Source: Phoronis australis
Lineage: Eukaryota; Phoronida; Phoronidae
Reading direction: 5' to 3'
Assembly (NCBI GenBank): GCA_002633005.1
Contig: NMRA01001373.1
Coordinates: forward strand, 1 to 23,406
Length of the DNA stretch: 23,406 bases
The position numbers and the translations under genes are program-made. The notes below the pieces were generated by a model that searched no databases, was not told where the DNA came from, and was given only the letters and a program-made list of their open reading frames with translations. Numbering within the stretch: position 1 is the stretch's first letter; each line of letters starts with the position of its first letter. Shown in pieces: positions 1-10,400 of this stretch.

Positions 1-248
1 TAAAACTCTTAAGTACCCACAAAAATCAGACCTGACATCACACACAGCTTTGAACATTAACTGAACCTAAACTAACTGTTGAGGAAGACAAGAAATGCAT
101 TTCACCATCACAATCTACTCCCAAAGGCTCCAAGCACACACTTGCAACAATGAGTTGTGCTAGTGATGATCCTTTAATAGGGAAATTTAGTACAGTATAC
201 ATGTTCAAAACATGTTCAAGGTAAAGCTCAACGAGCATTAACTGGCTA

Positions 249-394
249 TATACAGGCACAACCATGTACACATATACAGGCACAACCATGTACACATATA
301 CAGGCACAACCATGTACACATATACAGGCACAACCATGTACACATATACAGGCACAACCATGTACACATATACAGGCACAACCATGTACACAGA
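249..394. repeat. 24-bp minisatellite, six copies
   Basis: Unit TACAGGCACAACCATGTACA plus CATA, starting at 251, 275, 299, 323, 347 and 371 with almost no divergence. As 24 is a multiple of 3, the array creates artificial open frames of repeated MVVPVY-type residues on the minus strand. These are not genes. Confidence 0.95.
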
Positions 395-625
395 GAAAGA
401 TGAGTGACCTCAAGAGTGATTAAGTCGAGATGTATATGCCGTACCGATGAGGAAACTGAAGACAATAATCGTTTCCAAATGTAATAATCCCATTCAGAAT
501 AAATCATTTTTTAGAAAGCTACTAAATAACACTATTGAACAAACTCTACACTAACTATAGATGAAACATACGGTAAAAGACAAAGTATTCAGACAAAATG
601 ACTCAGAATTTTCCGTCATGACAAG

Positions 626-880
626 CCATTCTATAACTAGAATTTTGCAGCCCTAATACCGGTAGTTACTAATAGTAATTTGTTCATCCAACAGGATTAG
701 CCGTCATGATAGGAAAATGGTATTTCGTCAGATTCCTTTTGTCCTGTACTGTATGCAAATTCTTTGACCCATTAAAATCCCATGCAGACTTCAAAATCAT
801 TTTAAAAACATTCATAAATATTCAACACCTCTTCAAGGCCAAGTATACAAATAAAGTCGCATGTGAAACAACTTTCTACA
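626..880 (+). repeat. Dispersed repeat, copy 1
   Basis: Colinear with 18792-19050 in the same orientation. Shared blocks, allowing substitutions, are CCATTCTRTAAYTAGAATTT, then an A-(G/A)CCGTCAT block, then a TCxGATTxCTTTxxTCxTGTACTGT block. Ends are uncertain. Unknown family, with no recognisable coding capacity. Confidence 0.6.
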
Positions 881-986
881 AATGTTATGGCAAGTTAAAT
901 ATACAAATATACATCTAAGTCTGGCCTAGTCTTGTGTTGACTGTCATAGCAACACCAGTCAGTCACTAGCAGTCACCACACGCCTA

Positions 987-1124
987 GGTAGAGTTCAGTA
1001 ATGCTGGCACCTACACTAGGAACTCGCTAAAATATAACCAAAATCGCGTTTTTATTTGAAATACACAGCAATATCTCATGAATTGTTGCCTTTTAGCAAG
1101 GTTCGAGCATTACTGAACTCTACC
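987..1124. repeat. Foldback repeat with 19-bp perfect arms
   Basis: The arm at 987-1005 is the exact reverse complement of 1106-1124, with a 100-bp AT-rich loop. It resembles a small non-autonomous DNA-transposon (MITE-like) remnant. No clear target-site duplication is visible. Confidence 0.75.
1051..1056 (-). terminator. EMC8: Candidate poly(A) signal of the EMC8/9 gene
   Basis: AATAAA on the minus strand, the first one downstream of the stop, giving a 3' UTR of roughly 0.2 kb. It lies in the loop between the arms of the 987-1124 inverted repeat. Motif plus position only. Confidence 0.5.
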
Positions 1125-1206
1125 CTCGTCCAGTGAGAACAACAGGGCTCCTAGGAGACGTGACTAATGTGCCAGGTGGCTGAATATCATGCCACTGTTG
1201 AAGAAT

Positions 1207-1330
1207 TGCCAATGCGGGCCTGCACCTCTGTATTACACCAGTCCACGGCTATGTTGTTCACGAAGCCTTGTCAATGCGTGCCTGCACCTCTGTGTTGCGC
1301 CAATCCAAGGCTATGTCGTCCAAGTGGTTA
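1207..1330 (-). repeat. 62-bp tandem duplication of the EMC8/9 C-terminal coding end
   Basis: Two copies 62 bp apart (AATGCG at 1211 and at 1273, plus-strand reading). The upstream copy is the coding end of exon 5. The downstream copy lies past the stop, in the 3' UTR. In another frame it still reads NNIAVDWCNTEVQARI against DDIALDWRNTEVQARI. About 10 differences in 57 aligned bases, mostly transitions. A 62-bp period breaks the frame, so the extra copy is not translated with the gene. Confidence 0.85.
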
Positions 1331-1411
1331 TCAAAGTCCACAAGGTCTCTGTGAACACTTTCCTCCAATAACACAGCCAAACCTTCTTGACTTCCAACTT
1401 CTAATGTAATA
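1258..1411 (-). CDS. EMC8: EMC8/9 exon 5 (stop exon)
   Basis: 154 nt. Acceptor ATTCTCTTTCAG; the first T completes a Ser codon from exon 4. It encodes the C-terminal helix region with LVDFDNHLDDIALDW, a signature of EMC8/9, and ends at TGA 1260-1258 after ARIDKAS. An open frame continues upstream of the acceptor to 1452, but that part has no family similarity and is intronic. Confidence 0.94.
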
Positions 1412-4400
1412 CTGAAAGAGAATGGCAATTGTCCACTTATTTCGTATCTCATTCCTTAATTCTTTTACGAACATCTACTACAAATTACTGCAACAGTAAT
1501 AACGCGGGAAAAATTCTTCTAAATCATGGCACGTCAGTGAAATTCAAGAATTTGAATAGTACCTCATCTGCAAATTGGGCATACCAATGCTAAAATTTAG
1601 AACTCTGGATAACATGCAGTACTTCTAGGGGTGTTTATTTGTCATAGTAAAAATGGCCATTAGATGGCTCAGAATACGTTAAACCCATTTAAAAAGGGGA
1701 AGGTGCCATCGTCACTCAAAATTATTTGCCAAATTTTATGAAAATCCGTCAAAGAACTCCAAAGAAACTAACAGCCATTAGCAACAGCAGCAATAGTCGA
1801 ATCTATCCATCTGCTGTCGGGTTAACAGGAATACAACTGCAAAATTTCAAGAAACATCTTGCAAGGAGTTTAGGAGATACCGCCGTAAACGATACAAAAT
1901 ATCACTAGGGGGCACCACAGTAGTTCGACAAGTTTGAAAATCCATGTCCGTCATGCTCTTGTCAGTAGGAGGCACCACAGTAGTTGAAGTCATCGTATAA
2001 ATATGAGGGCCCATAAAATTTGACAATAATTCTTTTTATCGTAATCTATTTTGCCCGGGGTACGCCACGAGCTATGTTGCAGAGTAAAACAAGAGGAGGA
2101 TTGCGAATATTGTCATTTATTATGACGTCAATAGATAAAACTAACTAAGACTCTGCAAGATGGGCATGGACAAAACGCCCACCGGCGTGTACAGTTGTTG
2201 TGGTGACAAACTATAAATCGGCATTTTCAAACAAATCCATATGCAAATACATTCTAGACTTGTCTGGGCGAACTACTGATTTATATTTGATTAATCATCT
2301 TGATACTTATTAAACAAAGTGCAACAGGACACTACATGTAAATATGTAAATATGTCTGAGGGGCACTCGGTTTGTTTAAGTGCGAGGCGTGGGAGTACAC
2401 AATCAGAATATATCAGGTCAGTTGTATAAGGCTATTGATTGACACAACAACCAGTGCTGCTACAACTACAGCCTGAGCTCAGTTTCATAAAAAGTGACTC
2501 CAGACTTAAAGATGCTATGTCTCATTAAAACTGTGAATATTTAAATTTGTAGCAAGCGCCATCTTGTGACTTCCTGGAGAACTCTGTGTACAAGTGTGAT
2601 CAGGAAAAGAAACATTTTGTCATTAAAATGCGGTTTTAAAGAAAACACATACACTTTTAAAAAAACAAGTGTGAAAATATAGAAAACCCTCGTAATTCCA
2701 AATATGAAATCTTTGATAGTGAAATTAACAAATAATAAAAACTGTGCTTTGTATTACTCAGGTAACGACGACATATTACCATACTCGTTTACACAAAAAT
2801 AGTCTCACGAAACGAGACTTTCGCAAGATTGTAATGGTATCTGGTTCTCAGATGGTTTCCGGCACGTCGGAAGACCCAGCGTTGTTGGTAAACTAGTACG
2901 TCATTTGCTAATTCACAATTCAATGACACATAGCATCTTTAAGTTAGAAATTTAGTCTGACACTCCACACAAAAATAGCTTGAGCTAAAGTGTTAAGTCT
3001 GAGAATATGCGCATCACAGCTAGTTATTGAGATAATTTCTACAAATTATTTCTAGAGTGCGATGCACTCATATTTACTTGACCATGCCTGTATTCAGCAA
3101 GTGTCAAGTAGAAGCATAAGACCACGTTTGAGCGTGTCGCTAACTCAGTACGCTAATATGAGAAAAGCTGCTGACGTCAGACACAGAGTAAGCTGAAGGT
3201 ACAAACAGCGCCCTCGCTTAACTGATTGAAGTTAAAGGTGCCTACAGGTGTCTTCTGCAAGGCTTGGAATTTTCCGCGGAAATGCGGATTTCCGCTTTTT
3301 CTTTTAGTCCCTCCGCGTATTTTCGTTATATTTCCGCGGAAAAAAATCGGATTTGCCATAAAATTATCGGGGCAAATTGGTTTCTCACCGCGGCGTTGCC
3401 GACGGCTCAAAAAGCGGAAACTGCTCTTTATGTTTCTGAGGAACGGAAATTGTAATTGCGGATCACAGGCACTCGAATTTCCCGGTGACTCGTAACCATA
3501 TACAAGAAACATTCTTTCTTAATAATGAGTGACGTCAGAGGCAATCGAGGAACAGATAAATTCAAGCGCCTGTGTCTGCGATAGCGTGGTTTATCAATGG
3601 TGTCTGCATTTGGTATAAAATCGCGGTGACAAATAGTGCGATTCTGTGGTCAAAAAATGCGTGGAGTAGACAGAATATTTTGTGGAAAAGTGGACAAAAA
3701 AGTCAAGGTTTGTGCTCTGTATACTTTGAGAGAGGAACTATTACGGAGTGCGTTGGCGAGTCGCCTCGGACTAAAATGGAGTCGGAGGACCGACTGAAAA
3801 TGATGAAACGCTAGAAATAACAACGCTTCCTGAAAGGAAATTCAACTATAACCGGTTATTCATTGGATTGGAATTGTGGGATGTGAGTGATGTATGAAAT
3901 TCTTTTGTTTGATCCCACATGCACGCCCGTTGCCGTTGGCTGCTAAGCCCTAGCTAAGGCCTGACCGCTTGAGTGTGATTTTCTATGTGCCGCCAAAACG
4001 GGATACAAAGTGCTATTTTCGTTACTGCAAATGCGGGTAATTGTTTACAATATGACGACATTGACCTACACACATGGATTTTGGTATCGTTCGATTCCTC
4101 GCAACGTTATCTTTCCAAAAATATATGAATTTATCCCCTACTGCTTTTCCTCTGTATTTTATCGTCGAATTCCGGTTCGCACTATTTCCCGGTTGACACC
4201 GCCATGTTAGCTCAACTAAAGATTACAGCGGCACCTGTTGTTAATGAATCAAACGGCATCATCGATTCTGAATGGTATTTGCCTGTGCGAGATTCCTCCT
4301 AAAGTTTTCCTGACATAATATAGAGGAACAAGCAGCAGCATTTCACCTGTTCCAATTTTTTTACAAGAGCAACGCAGAGCGTTGAAATGCGCCCACAATT

Positions 4401-7400
4401 GCACCGTATACGGTATCCTTCTAGGGTTGTTTATTGGTACCATAAAGTGGCCAGTAGAGGGCATATATGTAGTATGTTGTACTTTGCAAAATGGAAAGGC
4501 ATGGTCATTGTCTCCTCAATAGGCTAGGGGCAAAATGTTTGGTTGATAGAGGGGTGGACGCCAAAAAACAGACTCAAAAACAGTAAAAATGGCCACTGGG
4601 TGTCGCAAACTAGGTCGAATCCATCCGAAAACGGGAGGATAGCGTCATCGCACTAATAGGTGCCTACATACCAAATTTCATGAAAATCCGTTAAGGACTT
4701 TTGAAGATACTGAGGTAAACGTAAAAAAATAAAATTGCCACTAGGGGGCACACTGGTAGGCGGATCCGTCCAAAAGTCGTCATCGTCTGTTGTTAACATC
4801 ATATAAATACACTTATTAAATTTCGTAAAGATCCTCCGAATGGTTTAGGAGATACAGCCATAGGCAAAAAAAACAAAACTGCCACTAGGACTCGAAAATA
4901 CTAAAAATGGCCACTAGGTGGTGCAAACTATGTCGAATCCATCTGAAAACGGGAGGATAGCGTCATCTCACTAATAGGTGCCTACATACCAAATTTCATG
5001 AAAATCCATTCAGGACTTTAGAAGATACAAAAGTAAGCGTAAAAAACTAAAATTGCCACTAGGGGGCACACCAGTAGTCGGATACGTCCGAAAGTTCGCA
5101 CATGCCGTCCCATTCACGAATGGAACATATGTGCCAAATTTCATGAATGTATGTCAAAGGGTTTTGGAGATAGAGCAGCGGACGCCGGACACCGGACGGA
5201 CGGACGGACGGAGATGACGGCATAATGCGTCCACATATAAATATGTGAGCGCATAATAAATATGTGGTGCATAATAATGGTAACCATTTGACCATTTTTC
5301 CACGAAATTGTCTGAAGTGATACCAGTTTCTCCAATATGGACCTTAAAAACAACTTCCGCTTTTTTCGCAGTTTCGTGCTAACAGATGCGTACCAGGGTT
5401 ACTATAGGATCGAATTCGATACCCTTGGCACCGTAACTCGGGCGGGGGATAGACGAGTCTCGGTCAATTTGACCTTATAAAAAGTGACGATGTATAGAAG
5501 TCGGTAGATTAGTTAAGTTTTTGACCGCCAGATGACTCCTTCCATTCAACATGGCGGTATTACTACCACGTACTGGGAAATAGTGCGAGCAGAAATTTCA
5601 CGATAAAATATTAAAAGACGGGGTAGGAAGAATTTCTGTGTATTTTTAGAAAGATAACTTTGTAAGGAATTAAACGATACCAAAATCATATGTGTAAGTC
5701 AATGTCGTCATATTGTAAACAATTACCCAAATGCGTTTTAAATTGTCTGTTATGTATTTCAATTTATCTTGACATTTTTTGTGTTCTACCGTATTTTGTG
5801 ACTCGTGTTTTGTAGTTTTAGAGAAGTGATCACGTGACAGATTCCGAATGATCTGATTGGTCTAAGCCATTGTTTACAAATTCTGCTAGACTATTTTCAG
5901 TGTCCTGATAGAACTTTATTTCTTATGTCACATAGTTTCTTATACACCAGCGTGGCTTATAAACAATTTACTCCTGCAATTACTGTTTGAAACTGAAAAG
6001 TTTGGCCAACTCAGGATTGTGATTGAAGCATTCTATAATGTATGTTGTTTTTGACTTTCATTTTTCCATGCTAACAGTTGGGGTATGAGCCACAGGTTTT
6101 CGACTTGAATTTTTTCCATTTGCAGTGGAATTCAAAGTTTTGTTGGAATTAAATGTGTATGTATTTCAGGCTTTCTAGATAACCCATAGATCGATTTTCA
6201 ATTTTTTTTGTAATTTAGTATCGTAATTATAAGAATTGAAAATAATTTTGTAGGTTTCCCTCAGTGCAGAAAGTCAAGGATAAGCTCCGGCCACTCAGAC
6301 TGCAAAATTTTCATCATTATTGTTATTATTCTAATTCTAAAAAAGTATTTTTTGTTGCATCTAATTGCTTCATTGTTGTTGCTGAAATAGATATCAGGTA
6401 CTGCTTAAGATGGGTGCGTTTTGTCAACACAACACAGTAACTTTCGATCTGTTGAGGTATGGTTTAGATTGAAATGTGTATTTATGGCCGTAAAAATTTC
6501 CTCTTTTTTGTCATGGGTCATTCCAAGCTCTGCTTCTGAGAGGACAGTTTTCCCCATCCCACCAAACCCACCAATAATCATCTCTCATTGGCAGTGCCTT
6601 AAGAGCCAAAACTAAAGTTTTGCTTAAAGTGATTGTAACCTTGAAGAGAATTTTTTGGATCCATTGAAAAGAAATTCGTCTATTCACAGGGGAATGATAC
6701 TGTTATTCGGCCCCAAAATCGAGTGATCAAGTGTCTTGTATAATTCAAGATTGTAGCAACAAGTGTCACAGTCACCAAAGACACTCATATCAAAGTTGAT
6801 TTCTGTTCATCATGTCATATACAGTACACTGATCAATATAGATTATTACATGGCGAAGTCGTTATCCCCCGTTATCTAGAGCTCGAGTGGATTTTGGAGA
6901 ATTATCGCCCGAGGGGCGTTAGCCCCGAGGGTGATAATTCTACAAAATCCACGAGGGCTCTAGATAAGGGGGATAACGACTGAGAACATGTAATAATCTA
7001 TTTATACCACTAACTAAACGAGAAACATTGCAATGAATCGATCTACCTTTCTCGACTCGCCTTGGCTTTGTAACTACTTTCTATGTCAGAGGCCCGGGGT
7101 CGGAGGTCGTAACCTTTCAAGAAAAGCCGAGCTATTTTTGTCAAATAATACTTATACTCAAAACCAATTGGAAATTTAAACAAAATAGAAATGAAGTGAA
7201 TCTCTAAATTAAGGTTAAGCAACTATTATAGCTTAAAACACGTTTTTTACGCGGTAAGCTTCGACCGGGAAATTATCGTCTGCTAAAGTAGGTTACCACT
7301 GGTAACTGAATATAATTCTCAGGTCAAAGATCCTGACGACACGATACCTGCATTCAAACTGGAGATCGGTGATTTACAAGCAAGAGGACATGAGAGAAAA

Positions 7401-10400
7401 ATTTCACTGAATTAAGATATCATTTTTATGGAAATTATGTGTCTTATTTTTCGTAGCGTATAAGTACAGTACAATGCGGTTTGTTGAACGTGCGATTATT
7501 GCGCGTGCTCATTTAAGTATTTTATTTTCACACTTGATGACGTCAGTCGCTGCGTGGTGTAGTGGTTAAAGTCGGAGACCAGCAATATTAGGGTCCCGGG
7601 TTCGACCCCGTCCTCGGTTTCCCGCCAAATCGTTATCTCACTAGTGAGATAACTTTATGGGTTATTACACGGTTGTATCTGCCATTTGACGCTAATATTG
7701 TGGTATAAAAAGTGTTAACTTACACCTTTTACTCAGACAAATGCAAAATAAATCAAATCCAGACTTGCCATTGAAAGAAAACACTAGCAACAATAGCAAC
7801 ACTAGCTGACAGTTTAGAATGAGCATCAGTAATCTCACAGTTATCTCACAATTTGGTAAACTATGAAACAAAAGAAACATACCTGTTTTCTAGCCTGTTT
7901 ATTTTGGTGTCTTTACACTGGTAAACATCAAATAGATTTTCGTCACAACAGTACTTATCAAAATTTTCATTATTGATCTGAAATAAGCAGAATAATACTA
8001 AACTTGCAAGTCGCTTCCTTGTGCACTGTTTTAGGCAACAGATGACAAAATCGACGTTTTAAAACATATAAAATCCCTTTCGTGGGCATTCCTTGCTTCA
8101 CAATAGCCAATGTCACAATCCAGCCCATTACAACTGATGTATACCATGGGCTTGATGTTTAGGATAACAACAACTCACTAAATGCAGCCTGGCAAAATTC
8201 CAGGTCACCTCATAGGAAACGGGCTGTCGCAGCATTTCGCGAAAATCGGGCAACTTTGTGGCAACTTTGAGTTTTTCACCGGGTCGCCAAACAAAATTAA
8301 AGATCGCATCGGCAAGCTTTGCCCGTCGCCAAATCCAGCCCTGACAAAGCAGCGCGAAAATTTAAAGGTATACCTCAGGATACTCCCTGACTTTAAAGGT
8401 GTCTTTAGTTTATAACACTTGCCATCGAAACAGAGGCACATTCTATAATGTACAATCTCACCAACTGTGGGTAAAAATGCCAAAAATTGCTCTTTTCTCA
8501 TTTTTCAAACTCTTTTTACAAAAGTTTTCCAAAATGTTGTGTAATGGTATACATCATACAAAACTTGATGAATGCTAAGAATTAATTTGGTGAAAACATT
8601 TTATTTGAATTAATTTAAAAAAGGAAATTAAATTTCAGCTGCTGGCCATAGTGTGTCTTAAATTGGTGAGATTTTGCAGTGTTATGTAAAACTCATCAAT
8701 TGGCTTACCATAAATAAATAAGCTTCGGCACAATGGTCACTTATCCTGCTCACTGTTTTCCTGGCTATTTCATCATGACTGAAAGTAAATATACATTGCA
8801 TGACAAAGTGGTTTAAATGAAGCACAGGTTTACACAGTTGCCGATCGCTGACAACATACAAATGAAACGGTAGCATTGTTTGCATTTAACACCAAAGCGT
8901 TGATGCATGGATGCAACCACATCGGTGCATCACAAACTTCACACTACCAGCATTGTTTGTCAATTCCATGCAATACGATACTAGACTGATTTGACCAAAA
9001 GGGGTGCTACAGTAGTTACAATGAACAAAAACATTTTATTGGTGTCCTGCTTTAAAGAACCAGCAACTCACAATATGCGACTGCATATGTGGGTGCACAA
9101 TATGCAACTGCATATGCGGGTGCACAATAGAGTGTTAACAGTTTCCTTAGTTGATGTCGCATTTCATTCTGTTCAACTGGATAAAAGTAACATTAGGTCT
9201 TAAATTTTGCTCTCATAAAGCCATTTTCACAATATTCCTCAATAGTATTCTAATTCCATTAGTAACTGGTAGTGAAAATAAAGTCTTTTCACGGCAACGG
9301 ATACTACAAGACCAACTTTATGAGAGCAAAACCCTAATTTAGATTTTTTTGAAACAAAAAGATCTAATTAGGCCTTTTACTCTCATGAAATAGGTCTTCT
9401 TTCGCCAGCTAAACGAGGCGAAAGACAATTTTAATTAAAAGAACAACCCTGGAATAAAAATCAGGGTTTTTGAAAATTAGCATTTATTTATTAAGCCAAT
9501 TATGCCAAGAAAAAAATCTTCGCATGACCTAGCGACAAAACTGTGGGAAGTGACCTAATTGATGCGCAGGTTTTAGTGCTCCGAAAAGAGTAAGAGCATT
9601 CAAAATTAGTGCTGGCTTGTATAGTAAACAACTGTCTGGAAGTTACCCTTTGTCTCCTATGCACTCGTTGGCCTGGTAATAGCCTGCGATAACTAAATTA
9701 TTCTCTTGACAATACGCATCCACCTGCAAGGAGATGACCATCTGTTAATGCAGAGGAAACAATACTATAACAAGGAGAGACAGAAAAACTACGGCAATTC
9801 ATCACCACAAAATATGGTCAACACTAAGTGAAATTCTATTTATTATTTCTCAACAAAAATAAAAATTAAAAAAACTGAGGTCTTCATCTAGTACTACCAT
9901 AGTATCTACACTTAATTATAAGTCATAAAGTAAACATTAAGAAAGACTTTCATTATAGAAAAGTAATCAGCATTTGAAAAGTAGAAAGATGACAAATTTT
10001 TGGCCATTAACAAGTGGAAAAGTGTAAATTGTGATGACTTGTGTACGCAGTTAATGAGTGCTTGCAAGACACAAAAACAAGTAGTTCTGCAATTTAATAA
10101 ACAGTGATTGTTCAACAAACTGAATTTAACATAAGTAGTAAACAAATTTCCACACGGTTAAAAGTGAATTTGCTAAATATTTACTTGGCAAAATAGAATT
10201 TTGCCAAGTATATTGCTCTGACACTAAGTTTTTTCCCCTTTTTTGTTTGTTTGCACAGGCTGCATGTTTCGTCTGATTTGCAAGAAATTCACACATAATC
10301 TATAGTCCTGGAAGTGCTAGAAGCCTCTTGCTTTTCGTCATGACCGGATTCAAAATGGCGAACGTGGTGGCCATTTTGTTTTCGAATTCAGATTCAATAC

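Larger units (their letters stand above)
1..986. other. Non-coding flank 3' of EMC8/9
   Basis: Holds the 24-bp minisatellite and one copy of a dispersed repeat (626-880). I see no gene here. The open frames present are short or made of repeat units. Confidence 0.6.
4418..5262 (+). repeat. CTCF-motif repeat family, copy B with internal 318-bp tandem units
   Basis: Two long units (about 4583-4774 and 4901-5092) repeat with a 318-bp period and about 90% identity. Each runs from AAAAATGGCCACT through ATACCAAATTTCATGAAAA to TTGCCACTAGGGGGCACAC. The element ends in a (GGAC)n tract near 5187-5213 and an imperfect hairpin at about 5224-5253. The layout suggests a non-autonomous element; the family name is unknown to me. 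Confidence 0.85.
1412..7882 (-). other. EMC8: EMC8/9 intron 4 (6.5 kb)
   Basis: Donor GTATGT, acceptor ATTCTCTTTCAG. It holds the two CTCF-motif repeat copies (1622-2015 and 4418-5262), the 2505-2943 element, the 3172-3539 insertion, the P-loop fragment, the 6838-7001 foldback and the tRNA-like head. The stretches 2016-2500, 3540-4417, 5263-6404 and 7002-7545 show nothing I can name. Confidence 0.85.

Noticed and set aside
38-391. 117-codon minus-strand frame with repeated MVVPVY residues
   Set aside because: Product of the 24-bp minisatellite, whose period preserves all frames. Flanks are unrelated and non-coding.
244-394. CRISPR array
   Set aside because: Units are contiguous with no spacers, and the DNA is eukaryotic.
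1167-1409. 80- and 60-codon plus-strand frames
   Set aside because: Shadows of EMC8/9 exon 5 and its tandem duplicate on the other strand.
7548-7616. Functional tRNA gene
   Set aside because: A and B boxes are good, but the acceptor and anticodon stems do not pair and no pol III terminator is placed properly. SINE head or tRNA pseudogene instead.
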